Below the pieces are notes generated by a model that did not search any database, was not told the DNA's origin, and saw only the letters and a list, made by a program, of their open reading frames with translations. Position numbers and translations under genes: made by a program. A stretch of DNA of 64,000 nucleotides from Rhodococcus ruber (GTDB taxonomy: Bacteria > Actinomycetota > Actinomycetes > Mycobacteriales > Mycobacteriaceae): assembly GCF_027270735.1 (NCBI RefSeq), contig NZ_JAPWIJ010000001.1, positions 248,001 to 312,000 of the forward strand, written 5' to 3'. Below, piece after piece: positions 33,761 through 43,106 of the stretch. Position 1 is the stretch's first letter, and each line of letters starts with the position of its first letter.

Positions 33761-34987
33761 ATGCTCACCACTGCACTGCCACCGACGCGACCCACCCGGT
33801 CTTCGTTACCCCGCCTGTTCGATACCGTGGCCGACACCATCAACCTTGCCGGCGGACTTCCGGATCCCGAGCTGTTCCCTTCCAGCGACATCAGCGATGC
33901 CATGCGCAGCATGCTGCGACTCGGCGGGCGAACTCTGCTGCAGTACTCCACCTATCGCATGCCCGACGCCTTGGCCGCCGCTATCACCGGGGCCATGGAA
34001 TTCCGCGGAGCCTCGGTGAACGCGGCACATCTCGTCCCGACAGCCGGTTCGCAGAACGGGTTGCTCACCGTCGCATTGGCATTCGCCGGCAGCGGAGCCA
34101 CCGTGCTGTGCGAGACACCGATCTACCCGGGTGCTGCGGCGGCGTTTCGTACCGCCGGCCTGCACACCGTCGCAGTCGAATCGGACCGCGAAGGCCCGAC
34201 TCCGGAGTCCATCCGGACAGTCGCTGCCGACGTGCGCCGAACGGGCGGTCGCCCGGTGCTGCTCTACACCAATCCGACGTTCCACAACCCGACCGGGCGA
34301 TCGTTGTCCGCGGACCGACGCGGGGGCATCGTCGAGGCGGCAGCATCGGCCGAGCTGACAGTGATCGAGGACGATCCCTATGCGTTGCTGAGCTTTCCGG
34401 GCGTGACGATCGACAACCGCACCGCCCCGACACTGCTCAGTCTCGATCCGCAGCGGGTGATACACCTCGGAACGTTCTCGAAGATCCTCGCACCCGGCCT
34501 GCGGTGCGGCTGGATCGAATCGCCCGCCGCGCTCGCCGACGAGCTACGCACCGTAGCCGAGATCACCACCCTCTCCCCCGCGTCGCTGGCCCAAGCAACC
34601 GTCGGCCGCTACTACGCCAAGCATGGCTGGCTCGATCTGGTGGATGCCTTCCGCACCGTCTATGCACGTCGTGCAGCACTGATGGACACTCAACTCGCCG
34701 AACGTCTCGATCAGGGCGAGTGGGAATGGCAATCTCCACGTGGCGGCTTCTACATCTGGTTGCGTCGTCGCGACGGCTACCCGACGGCATCGGTCGTCGA
34801 ACATGCTGAAGCTCAGGGCGTTTCCGTCGTGGGTGGCAGCCACTTCTCGATCGCCGACGAACACGCCGACGGAATTCGTCTCAGCTTCTCCCACGTTCCC
34901 GACGGTTCCGTGGTCGAAGCGGTCACCCGGTTCGCCGCAGGCGTCACGGCTGCGCGAGCGGACGAGACCGAGAGGGCAGCGTCGTGA
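33761..34987 (+). CDS. PLP-dependent class I/II aminotransferase
   Basis: A 408-residue fold-type I aminotransferase close to the 2-aminoadipate/valine-pyruvate (LysN/MocR C-domain) group. Blocks: NLAGGLPDPELFPS, TAGSQNGLLTVALAF, LYTNPTFHNPTGRSLS, VIEDDPYALLSF and the PLP Lys in LGTFSKILAPGLRCGWI. Start ATG 33761 after GAGGACGG; it overlaps the LanB-like gene by GTGA. In the cluster it could form an amino group on the acyl chain or on a starter acid. The actual keto substrate is unknown. Confidence 0.9.
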   Translation: MLTTALPPTRPTRSSLPRLFDTVADTINLAGGLPDPELFPSSDISDAMRSMLRLGGRTLLQYSTYRMPDALAAAITGAMEFRGASVNAAHLVPTAGSQNGLLTVALAFAGSGATVLCETPIYPGAAAAFRTAGLHTVAVESDREGPTPESIRTVAADVRRTGGRPVLLYTNPTFHNPTGRSLSADRRGGIVEAAASAELTVIEDDPYALLSFPGVTIDNRTAPTLLSLDPQRVIHLGTFSKILAPGLRCGWIESPAALADELRTVAEITTLSPASLAQATVGRYYAKHGWLDLVDAFRTVYARRAALMDTQLAERLDQGEWEWQSPRGGFYIWLRRRDGYPTASVVEHAEAQGVSVVGGSHFSIADEHADGIRLSFSHVPDGSVVEAVTRFAAGVTAARADETERAAS

Positions 34988-37266
34988 CCGCCGTCGAACT
35001 TCGGCACACCACCGGGCATGCCGCGCTGACCGACCCGCCCTTCACCCGCACCCTCGCTCTGGGCACCACCGACTGGGACCTGTGGCGAACAGCCAATCTG
35101 CGCAGCGCCGGCTTCTCTGCCGACGGCCTCGACGTCTTCGGTGGGCCGTCCGTCGCCACCGAGGAGGAGTTCACCGCGTCCCGCGAAAAGGAGGAAGCTC
35201 GTCTGACGCTCCTGGTCGAGCGCGAGGATTTCGTCACCGCACTGGTGTGGCAGAACCGCGGTGCCTGGCGTCAGATTGCCAGTCCGTTCTGTGGATCGCC
35301 GTCCAAACGTCGACAGCGTCTGCGATCACTTGCCCTGTACTGGCAGCGCTACTGCGGGAAGGCCGAGACCATCGGCTATTTCGGTCCCGGGGCGTGGGTG
35401 GAACTGGGAGAGAGCACCGAGGGAGAGCTCGAGCACGGGCCGCAGCTGATCCGCGAACGCCGCACCTTCCTCGAGGCCTGGGCCGCGGCGGCGATCGGCG
35501 CAGCATGGTCCCGAGACGAGCAGATCCGGCGCTGGCTCCCGCCGTACCTTCGCCCCGATGTCGCAGTCGATACGGATCGGTCGCAGGCCCGATCGGGATC
35601 TCGCCGCATCCGGCTCGCCGAGGACGACCTCCGCATCGTGCTCCGCTGTGACGGGCACGCCACCATCGACCGGATAGCCGACGAACTCGCACTCGCCGCC
35701 ACGGCGGTGGACACGGCAGTGCGCAAGCTCGTTCAGCGCAAGGTACTGAACTGGGACGCCAGAATTCCGACCACCGCCGACGCTCACCGCATTCTCGAGG
35801 CCCGCGTACTCCCCATCGCCGACGCCTCCGTGGCGGCCCGCTGCCTTCGCGATCTCGCGGACATCGACGGTGGGCTGCGGGCGGTCTCGGAGGCCGGAAC
35901 GCCGGATGCACTCGACGCTGCTCTCACCGCACTCTCGGGCGACTTCGAGCGAATCGCCGAGGTGAAAGCACATCGCGCCGAAGCGAAGTCGTACGCCGCC
36001 CGCAGCGTCTGCTTCGAGGACGCGGCTCGCAATGTGACCATGACCATCGGTACCGCTGCGCTGGCACCGCATGCCGACGCTCTGGCACTCATCGCCGACG
36101 CCGCGCGGTGGTTCACCGATCGCCTCGCCTACTACGTCGTCGCCGAGATCGACGCGATCATCGACCGCGCGGCCCGCGGAGATCTGACCTCGATCACCCT
36201 TGCCGAGGTATGGCCCCGCACCATGACGGTGTTCTGGGGCGAGGGCACTGGGGTCGACCGCGCTCGCCGTGAACTCGCCGACCGATGGTCGCAGTCGATC
36301 GGCCTCGAACCGGGCGAGCTGGATGGTGCTGTCATCAAGCGCAGCGCAGCCGAACTGACGACACGGGCAGCATTCACCGATCTCACCGGTACCGCGGTGA
36401 ATCTGCCGCACAGTCCGGATCTGCAGTTCGTCGCCGAGAACGCCGATCGGCTTCTGGCCGGTGACTCCACTGCGATTCTCGGCGAGATGCACGCCGCTCT
36501 GGTCTCGCTGGACGTGCCGGTGTTCACGTGGAACCTGGGCGCCGCCGACGACTTCCGCGACACCATCAACGCAGTCTCGGGGGTCCGCAGACTGGTCCCG
36601 CTGCTGCCCTCGACGTGGGAGCGCAACACCGGCCGGTTCGTACCTACCACGTGCGGCCACGACGAGACGTCGATCGGCTTCACCAATGCCGCTGCGCGCG
36701 AGCCTCGATCGGTGGTGGCGGCGTCGGACATTCGTTTCGACAGAACCGAGGGGCACACGTTCGTGGTGCTGCCCGACGGACGCCGATACACCCTCGCCGA
36801 AGCCTTCGCCGTGCCACTGTCGATCGTCGCAGCCGACGGCTTCAAGGTCGGGCTGCACGGACAGAGGACCCCCCGGCTCGAGGTCGATCGGACGGTGGTG
36901 TTCCGACAGACCTGGCGCAGTCCGTTCGCCGAACTCGCTCTGCCCGCAAAAACCGTTGCGTGGCAGGACTTCGTGGCCGTCACCCGTTGGCGCCGCCAGC
37001 TGGGATTGCCGGGCCGGGTGTACGCGAAGGTGCCGGGCGAGACGAAGCCGCTCTATCTCGACCTCGACAGTCCGACACTCGTGGCGGCGTTCGTCCATCA
37101 GGTCCGGCGCCGGCAGCACCGACTCGATCCGATCGTCGTCACCGAATGCCTGCCCGATCCGGGCAGTTCTTGGCTCGCCGACGCAGTCGGGCACCGCTAC
37201 GTCAGCGAGATCCGTCTGCAGATGTTGCCGGCGACATCTCCCCCGAGAACCGGAGGTGCATCATGA
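34984..37266 (+). CDS. LanB-like protein with glutamylation-type domain only (possible aminoacyl-tRNA-dependent ligase)
   Basis: A 760-residue protein of the lantibiotic dehydratase N-terminal family (Lant_dehydr_N type). Family features are WRTANLRSAGF and the first-helix region near the N-terminus, and the ending RVYAKVPGETKPLYLDLDSP, followed by VVTECLPD and GHRYVSEIRLQ. In class I LanB this domain transfers glutamate from tRNA to Ser/Thr and a separate C-terminal domain eliminates it; here the protein stops before any elimination domain and no separate one is seen. Such elimination-less LanBs include PEARLs, which join amino acids to peptides using aminoacyl-tRNA. Start GTG 34984 overlaps the aminotransferase; the end overlaps the SbnA-like gene by ATGA. 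Its substrate is unknown. Confidence 0.8.
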   Translation: MTAVELRHTTGHAALTDPPFTRTLALGTTDWDLWRTANLRSAGFSADGLDVFGGPSVATEEEFTASREKEEARLTLLVEREDFVTALVWQNRGAWRQIASPFCGSPSKRRQRLRSLALYWQRYCGKAETIGYFGPGAWVELGESTEGELEHGPQLIRERRTFLEAWAAAAIGAAWSRDEQIRRWLPPYLRPDVAVDTDRSQARSGSRRIRLAEDDLRIVLRCDGHATIDRIADELALAATAVDTAVRKLVQRKVLNWDARIPTTADAHRILEARVLPIADASVAARCLRDLADIDGGLRAVSEAGTPDALDAALTALSGDFERIAEVKAHRAEAKSYAARSVCFEDAARNVTMTIGTAALAPHADALALIADAARWFTDRLAYYVVAEIDAIIDRAARGDLTSITLAEVWPRTMTVFWGEGTGVDRARRELADRWSQSIGLEPGELDGAVIKRSAAELTTRAAFTDLTGTAVNLPHSPDLQFVAENADRLLAGDSTAILGEMHAALVSLDVPVFTWNLGAADDFRDTINAVSGVRRLVPLLPSTWERNTGRFVPTTCGHDETSIGFTNAAAREPRSVVAASDIRFDRTEGHTFVVLPDGRRYTLAEAFAVPLSIVAADGFKVGLHGQRTPRLEVDRTVVFRQTWRSPFAELALPAKTVAWQDFVAVTRWRRQLGLPGRVYAKVPGETKPLYLDLDSPTLVAAFVHQVRRRQHRLDPIVVTECLPDPGSSWLADAVGHRYVSEIRLQMLPATSPPRTGGAS

Positions 37267-38321
37267 CCGTAATTCTGGACGGCACAGCAACCCGACATCC
37301 GATCAGCCCCGTGCACGACGGCATCGTCGCCGCAATCGGCGCGACCCCCATGGTCCGACTGGACCGACTGTTTCGCACCGTGTCCGCCAGCGTTCTCGCC
37401 AAGGTCGAACGCGCCAATCCCGGTGGTAGCACCAAGGATCGACCGGCGCGTGAGATGGTCGAGGCCGCCCTGGCAGAGGGTCGCGCTGTTCCCGGCGTCA
37501 CCACGATCGTCGAATCCAGTTCAGGCAACCTCGGTGTCGCGCTCGCGCTGGTCTGTGCCTATCACCGCCTCGGTCTGCACGTGGTGACCGATCCGAAGGC
37601 ATCGCACACCAATCTCTCGATCATGCGGGCACTGGGCGCACGGGTCGAGATAGTCACCGAACGCGACCACGCCACCGGCGAGTTCTTGCCTACCAGACTG
37701 CTCCGAGTCCAGGAGCTGCTGACGTCCATTCCCGGCGCACTGTGCCTCGATCAGTACAACAATCCGAGCGGAGCGGCCGCACACAGGAGAACAGCACGCG
37801 AAATCGTCGACGCCATAGGAGAACCCGATGTGTTGTTCGTGGCCGCCGGATCCTGCGGTTCGCTCCGCGGCATCGCAGATCACCTTCGCAGCAGCGGAGC
37901 CCATACGCGCATCGTGGCCGTCGATGCCTGCGGCAGCGCCATATTCGGTTCGATGGCACCGCCCGCTCCCGATTACGGCCGCACCCTCCCGGGACACGGA
38001 TCCACCATGGTGCCCGGTCATTTCCGAGACGATCTGGCCGATGACGTCGTATTCGTCACCGACGCCGAGTGCGTGGCCGCGTGCCGGCTGCTCGCCGAGC
38101 GCGAGGCGATTCTCGCCGGCGGCTCGTCCGGTGCGGTGATCGCGGCCATCGCCGCGTACCTGCCTCGACTACCGGCAGGCAGCACCGTCGTGACCATCCT
38201 CCCCGATGGCGGTGACCGATACCTGCACTCGATCTACGACGACGCGTGGGTCCAGAACCACATAGGACTACCGGCGGTACTCGCCGCATCCACCCGACTC
38301 GAGGAGTTGCTTCGACGATGA
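37263..38321 (+). CDS. SbnA-like PLP enzyme for L-2,3-diaminopropionate synthesis
   Basis: A 352-residue fold-type II PLP enzyme of the cysteine-synthase family. It has GATPMVRLDRLF, the PLP Lys in NPGGSTKDRPAREM, the ESSSGNLGVALALV loop and a GSCGSLRGIADHL phosphate-binding loop. SbnA joins O-phosphoserine and glutamate to form the ACEGA intermediate; the adjacent SbnB-like gene, overlapping by ATGA, would complete diaminopropionate formation. The pair makes an SbnA role far more likely than cysteine synthesis. ATG 37263 overlaps the LanB stop. Confidence 0.85.
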   Translation: MTVILDGTATRHPISPVHDGIVAAIGATPMVRLDRLFRTVSASVLAKVERANPGGSTKDRPAREMVEAALAEGRAVPGVTTIVESSSGNLGVALALVCAYHRLGLHVVTDPKASHTNLSIMRALGARVEIVTERDHATGEFLPTRLLRVQELLTSIPGALCLDQYNNPSGAAAHRRTAREIVDAIGEPDVLFVAAGSCGSLRGIADHLRSSGAHTRIVAVDACGSAIFGSMAPPAPDYGRTLPGHGSTMVPGHFRDDLADDVVFVTDAECVAACRLLAEREAILAGGSSGAVIAAIAAYLPRLPAGSTVVTILPDGGDRYLHSIYDDAWVQNHIGLPAVLAASTRLEELLRR

Positions 38322-39355
38322 AATTGATGACCGCAGACGATGTGCACCGCGCACTGGCGGACTCCGAGATGGCAGTGCTGCATGCCGTCCAATCTGCATA
38401 CATCGCACATGATCTGGGTCAATCCGACCTGCCGTTCTCGGCGTTCGTGAGGCCCATCGACCAACCGGGCACACGCTTCATCGCACTGCCCGCCTATCTC
38501 GGTGGCGACCAGGCCCTCGCGGGCGTCAAATGGGTGTCGTCGTTTCCGCACAATGTGGACACCGGCCGTCAGCGGGCCTCGTCCCTGGTGCTCCTGTCGG
38601 GTCTCGACACCGGCTACCCGCGCGCAATCGTGGAAGGCAGCAGAATCAACGCCTGGCGTACCGCGGCCTCAGCGGCGCTGGCCAGCATGACGCTACGAGC
38701 CGGACAACCCGTCACGACGATCGGAGTGATCGGCTGCGGAACCATTGCGCTCGAACAGGTTCGGTTCCTTCGCGTCGCTCATCCCGAGGCACGCACGGCA
38801 CTGCTGTTCGACCACGACCCCCACCGGGCCCGGCAATTCGGGGACGTCATCGGTCGCGAATTCCCACAGTTGACACCCATCATCGTCGACCGCGCCGAGC
38901 AGGTGATCCAGCGCGGTGACACGGTCGCCGTCACCACCACCGCACCCGCCCCCTGGCTCACCCTCGCTGCTTCGGGTAGGCCGACTGGTCAAGTGCTGCT
39001 GCACGTCTCGCTGCGAGATCTGACGGTCACGTCGATTCTGTCCTCGCACAACGTGGTCGACGACGTCGACCACGTCAATCGGGAGAACACCTCGATTGCG
39101 TTGGCGGCGCAGCAGCAACCGAACCTGTCTTTCGTGCACGGAACGCTCGGTTCGATTCTGCGCACCGGCACCTATCGGCCGGATCCGGCGGGAGTTGTGT
39201 TCTCTCCGTTCGGCCTCGGCATCCTCGACCTCGCCGTCGCGGCTCTGGTTCTCGAGCGATCGAGTCGCCTCGGTCTGGGGACCGAGGTTCCCGGCTTCGA
39301 CCCGCCCGAACACATCGTGGCAGGAGCCACCAATTCGAGAGGAGCACGCTCATGA
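38318..39355 (+). CDS. SbnB-like ornithine cyclodeaminase-family dehydrogenase (diaminopropionate synthesis)
   Basis: A 345-residue ornithine cyclodeaminase/mu-crystallin family protein. The N-terminal domain has FIALPAYLGGD, GVKWVSSFPHN and EGSRINAWRTAAS; the NAD-binding Rossmann loop is IGVIGCGTIALEQVRF. SbnB oxidatively cleaves ACEGA to L-2,3-diaminopropionate, 2-oxoglutarate and ammonia. The direct ATGA coupling with the SbnA-like gene supports that function over proline formation. Its product could be an amino-acid starter loaded by the adenylating ligase, or an aminoacyl group used by the LanB-like protein; both are inferences. Confidence 0.85.
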   Translation: MKLMTADDVHRALADSEMAVLHAVQSAYIAHDLGQSDLPFSAFVRPIDQPGTRFIALPAYLGGDQALAGVKWVSSFPHNVDTGRQRASSLVLLSGLDTGYPRAIVEGSRINAWRTAASAALASMTLRAGQPVTTIGVIGCGTIALEQVRFLRVAHPEARTALLFDHDPHRARQFGDVIGREFPQLTPIIVDRAEQVIQRGDTVAVTTTAPAPWLTLAASGRPTGQVLLHVSLRDLTVTSILSSHNVVDDVDHVNRENTSIALAAQQQPNLSFVHGTLGSILRTGTYRPDPAGVVFSPFGLGILDLAVAALVLERSSRLGLGTEVPGFDPPEHIVAGATNSRGARS

Positions 39356-40110
39356 CCGACACCCCCGTGACCGACCGTCCGCCCGTTGCACTCGTGACGG
39401 GAGGATCGCGCGGCATCGGAGCCGCCGTGGCGATCGGACTCGCCGAGGCAGGATGCGACGTGATCATCAACTACCGCAGCAGTTCCGAGGACGCCGAGAA
39501 GGTCGCCCAGTCCGTCCGTGAGCGCGGACGCGAAGCCACCACCATCGCCGCCGACGTATCCGATGAGACAGCCGTGATCGCGATGTTCCGTGAAATACGC
39601 TCCCGCTTCGGTCGACTCGACGTCGCGGTGCTCAATTCCGGTATCACCGCCGACGGGCACTTCGCGACGATGAGTGCCCGCAAGTGGGACTCCGTCATCG
39701 CCACCAACCTGACCGGCACATTCCTCACCGCCCGCGAGACCACGAAGCTCATGTTCTCCACCGGCGGCGCGATCGTGATGATCAGCTCCACCAGTGGTGT
39801 CGCCGGCAGGGCCGGTCAGGGAAACTACGCCGCCAGCAAGGGCGGCATCATCTCGATGGCGAAATCCCTCGCTGCCGAGGTAGCCGGACGCGGGATTCGC
39901 GTGAACGTGGTCGCCCCCGGATTCATCGAGACCGACATGGTTCGCGCGGTGCCGAAGGCCATGCGTGAGAGCGCTCGTAACGCGATCCCGCTGCAGCGCT
40001 TCGGTACTGCCGCCGAGGTTGCCCAGGCAGTCGTCTTTCTCGGCATGCCGACCTCGTCCTACATCACCGGCAAGGTCCTCACCGTCGACGGCGGCATGAT
40101 CGCCGCCTGA
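39352..40110 (+). CDS. 3-oxoacyl-ACP reductase (FabG-like ketoreductase)
   Basis: A 252-residue short-chain dehydrogenase. NADPH-binding TGGSRGIGAAVAIGLAE, the NSGITAD segment, catalytic Ser in MISSTSGVAGR, Tyr-x-x-x-Lys in NYAASKGGII and the family ending YITGKVLTVDGGMIAA are all present. It is FabG-like and should reduce beta-ketoacyl-ACP made by the KS-CLF protein. It overlaps SbnB by ATGA and is followed by an ACP and a dehydratase, forming the reducing module of the cluster. Confidence 0.93.
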   Translation: MTDTPVTDRPPVALVTGGSRGIGAAVAIGLAEAGCDVIINYRSSSEDAEKVAQSVRERGREATTIAADVSDETAVIAMFREIRSRFGRLDVAVLNSGITADGHFATMSARKWDSVIATNLTGTFLTARETTKLMFSTGGAIVMISSTSGVAGRAGQGNYAASKGGIISMAKSLAAEVAGRGIRVNVVAPGFIETDMVRAVPKAMRESARNAIPLQRFGTAAEVAQAVVFLGMPTSSYITGKVLTVDGGMIAA

Positions 40111-40164
40111 ACCGACTCCCCCCATCGATCCCCGAAATTCGACACACCATCCGGAAGGAACATC

Positions 40165-40455
40165 ATGACCACCGCAACCCGCTCCTCCACTCGCGCCGCA
40201 GCCACCGAACGCCTCGCCCTAAACAACCGGCTCAAGGAACTCATCATCGACCGCCTGGGTCTGCAGACCTCGCCGGAACTGGTGTCGGACAACCAGCCTC
40301 TGTTCGGCCGCGGTATCGAGCTCGACTCGTTGGACACGCTCGAGCTCGTCGTGGCCGTGGCCGCCGAGTTCGAGGTCGACATCACCGACGACGACACCAA
40401 GGCGTTCGGCTCCATCAACGCCATGGTCGATCACATCGTCGATCGGACGCAGTGA
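40165..40455 (+). CDS. Acyl carrier protein 2
   Basis: A 96-residue ACP with the phosphopantetheine Ser in GIELDSLDTLELVVAV and the following FEVDITDDD. It carries an unusually long N-terminal extension of ~20 residues rich in Thr, Arg and Ala. Being between the ketoreductase and dehydratase genes, and overlapping the latter, it is the likely carrier for chain extension, while ACP1 may carry the starter. Confidence 0.92.
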   Translation: MTTATRSSTRAAATERLALNNRLKELIIDRLGLQTSPELVSDNQPLFGRGIELDSLDTLELVVAVAAEFEVDITDDDTKAFGSINAMVDHIVDRTQ

Positions 40456-40970
40456 TGAGCGCTCCCACACTCGATTCCACCGCGCAGCGTTCCCCCGCAC
40501 AGAAGACAAGAACACTGAGTTTCGGAATAGACGACATCCAACGAATGCTGCCGCATCGGTGGCCGATGTTGATGATCGATCGGGCCTACGACGTCGTACC
40601 GGGGAAGTCCGGCCGCGGCATCAAGGCCGTCTCGGTCAACGAGCCCTACTTCGCCGGCCACTACCCCGGCCACTCGATCATGCCGGGCGTCATGATCGTC
40701 GAGGCCATGGCCCAGCTGGTGGCCGTCGTGTACGTGGCCGAGAGTCTGGAGAAGTCCATCGGCGACGAGAACCCGGCCGACGGCGTCGGCTACCTCGGTT
40801 CGATCCGGGCCATGAAGTTCAATCGCCTGGTCGTGCCGGGAGACATGCTCGAGCTCGGTGCTCGCCTCGGTGCCAAGCTCGGTGGGTTGCGTTCCGTCGA
40901 TGTCACGGCGTCGGTGGACGGCAAGCCAGTGGCGGCAGGCTCTCTCGTGGTGACCGAGGGGCGGGGGTGA
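40455..40970 (+). CDS. 3-hydroxyacyl-ACP dehydratase (FabZ-like)
   Basis: A 171-residue hot-dog fold dehydratase. The motif LPHRWPMLMIDRAYD and the catalytic His in FAGHYPGHSIMPGVMIVEAM (His) with the later Glu region are FabZ-type. ATG 40455 shares a base with the ACP2 stop; GTG 40452 is an alternative. It would dehydrate 3-hydroxyacyl-ACP to the 2-enoyl product. No enoyl reductase is encoded in the cluster, so conjugated double bonds may persist. Confidence 0.92.
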   Translation: MSAPTLDSTAQRSPAQKTRTLSFGIDDIQRMLPHRWPMLMIDRAYDVVPGKSGRGIKAVSVNEPYFAGHYPGHSIMPGVMIVEAMAQLVAVVYVAESLEKSIGDENPADGVGYLGSIRAMKFNRLVVPGDMLELGARLGAKLGGLRSVDVTASVDGKPVAAGSLVVTEGRG

Positions 40971-40971
40971 C

Positions 40972-43062
40972 ATGAGCACCGGTTCGCACACCTCCATCAG
41001 ACCGTTCACCCCCGACGACGCGGATCGCGTTGCCACTCTGCTCACCGCGCGAGCGGATTCACCCAATCGCGTCACCGGGGGAATCACCGGCGCAGATGTC
41101 CTCCGAGAACTCGAATTGCGTCGAACGGTAGCGTTTTTCGTGGCGGAGGACACCTCGGGTGATACGACCGAGCTGTACGGCACCCTCGGCCTGTTTCGCA
41201 CGTCGGGTCGACGCACCACCGCACCCCGCGAGGTCATCGCCGACATGTTCTATCTCGCACCGGGTCGGCGCGGCGGGACTGCCACCGGCCGACTCTTCGC
41301 CGCCGCCCTCGAGTCGGTGTTCGACGCCGGCTACGACGTCCTACGTCTGACGGTCGATCCCGCCAATGCAACCGCGTTCTCGCTCTACCGCCGCGTCGGC
41401 AGCGTCTGCCTGCGGCACACTGTCGCCGGGGCCGACGGAAACGTCGAACTCGTCAACCACGTCCCGCTCGTCCTGCGTACCGTCGCTCCCCATCTCGACG
41501 ACACGGCGCGGGCGGCGCTGCGAGCGATCACCTCGTTCGGATCGGTGACTGCCCCGCGCGGCACCGATCTCGGTGAGGATCTCGAGACGGTCGACGGAAT
41601 GTCGTTCGTGCGATACCGGTTGCGATTCGGCGGGTATGCAGTCGACGCACTCGTGGATCCGCTCCACAACCTGGTCGATCGAGCGGTCGTGACCGACCCG
41701 GGCGGGTCCGAACACGTTCTGAGCCTGCCGATCGTGCCGCGGCCGAGGATGATCGCGTCATCGTCGGTCGAGGTGACGGCCGGGTCGATCAGGGCATCGG
41801 TCGATACCCGCGACGGGCTATTGCGGATGTTCGACGACCGAGCCGGCATCACCGGCCCACTGCTGACCTCGACTCTGCCGAACCTGCACGTCGATCATCT
41901 CTCCGGGTGGCGTGACTCTCAGCCACGCACCCTCGACGTGCAGGCACTCGGGCACACCATCCTGGTACAGGAACGCAGCGAGAACATCACGCTACGGGCA
42001 CAATTCGAGGTCTCCCCCGACGGAGTGCGCCGCACGTACGCGCTGGACTGCGTCGGCGATTCTCGGTCCGAGTGGCAGGCAGATCTGTTCGATACCGTCG
42101 GCCTCCGGCACGGCACCGTAGATGTCGGCGACGGTCCGGCCCTGATCGCATCCGGTGTGGAGCTGCGAGATTCCTCCGAGATTCCCGCGGCTGCAGTACA
42201 ACTCGATCCGAACGTGGACCCGATCTGGCAGGACCCTTCCCGTGGGGTCGTATTGCGCTACAACGGAATCCGCGGCGGCGGATTGGTGACCGGCACGCTG
42301 CTCGCCCATCGAGTGGAACCGGGCACGCAGACAATCGCCGTCACAGTGGAGGCCTCGGTACCGAGGCCCACGGCGTTGCTTCCGGCCTCGCCACTCGTCG
42401 AGGCCGCGTCGCCGGTCGAGGCGGTTCCGAACACGACGATCGCACTGGACGTCGAACGTGGCGTACTGGCACGGTGGCGGCGGGACGGCAGCCGAGTGTT
42501 GTCCACCCCGTGGCCACGAACGTCGGCGATCGGACCCGATCCTGCCCGCTCGGGTGGTCTCTGGGTTACCGTCGAACCGGGTCGCACAGATCGAGATCAT
42601 GGAATAGGCTGGGGTGCAGCGCAATCCACTCGATGGAGTCTGTGCGGACAGTGGCTCGAAGGCCACGAAGGCTTGCTCCGATGGTCTGCTCGCCACCACA
42701 CCGACACCAGTCACGATCTTCTCGCAGTCGAAGCCGACGCTCGCGGATCGGGTGACGTTGTCGTCTGGTCGACACCGACCGTCGCTCGTGGAGCGCGCAT
42801 CGGAGTCCGCGACGGATCGGGCCCCGAGAACCTGCTCGATCTCGACCGTCGGTTCGAGATCTGGACCGACGAGCTCTCGGTTCCCACCGCAGCAGGCGTC
42901 ACTCTGCGAATAAGGAACATCACCGGCCACGACCCGGAAATTCTCGTTCGTGCCACCTCGTCCGGACTCCTCGTCGGATGCGTCACCGCCACGTCGGACG
43001 TACCCGCATTGTGGGAATTCGACTGCACAGCAACAGCCTCGACCCTCTCGCTCGCCGGCTAG
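40972..43062 (+). CDS. GNAT acyltransferase fused to a large beta-rich domain
   Basis: A 696-residue fusion. Residues 1-~165 are a GNAT fold (RPFTPDDADRVATLLTARAD, MFYLAPGRRGGTATGRLF with the acyl-CoA/ACP loop, DPANATAFSLYRRVGSV). The remaining ~530 residues are beta-rich (repeated GTDLGEDLETVDG-like, HLSGWRDSQPRTLDVQ, SLCGQWLEGHEGLLRW) and resemble a beta-sandwich or sugar-mutarotase-like fold that I cannot name. In goadvionin biosynthesis a GNAT enzyme joins the polyketide to the lanthipeptide; the position of this gene beside acyl-chain genes and a class III lanthipeptide makes it the best candidate for the same step. The role is inferred. Confidence 0.65.
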   Translation: MSTGSHTSIRPFTPDDADRVATLLTARADSPNRVTGGITGADVLRELELRRTVAFFVAEDTSGDTTELYGTLGLFRTSGRRTTAPREVIADMFYLAPGRRGGTATGRLFAAALESVFDAGYDVLRLTVDPANATAFSLYRRVGSVCLRHTVAGADGNVELVNHVPLVLRTVAPHLDDTARAALRAITSFGSVTAPRGTDLGEDLETVDGMSFVRYRLRFGGYAVDALVDPLHNLVDRAVVTDPGGSEHVLSLPIVPRPRMIASSSVEVTAGSIRASVDTRDGLLRMFDDRAGITGPLLTSTLPNLHVDHLSGWRDSQPRTLDVQALGHTILVQERSENITLRAQFEVSPDGVRRTYALDCVGDSRSEWQADLFDTVGLRHGTVDVGDGPALIASGVELRDSSEIPAAAVQLDPNVDPIWQDPSRGVVLRYNGIRGGGLVTGTLLAHRVEPGTQTIAVTVEASVPRPTALLPASPLVEAASPVEAVPNTTIALDVERGVLARWRRDGSRVLSTPWPRTSAIGPDPARSGGLWVTVEPGRTDRDHGIGWGAAQSTRWSLCGQWLEGHEGLLRWSARHHTDTSHDLLAVEADARGSGDVVVWSTPTVARGARIGVRDGSGPENLLDLDRRFEIWTDELSVPTAAGVTLRIRNITGHDPEILVRATSSGLLVGCVTATSDVPALWEFDCTATASTLSLAG

Positions 43063-43106
43063 ACCGCACTACCGAACCCATTCACCGCAACGAAAGGCCT
43101 ACGACC

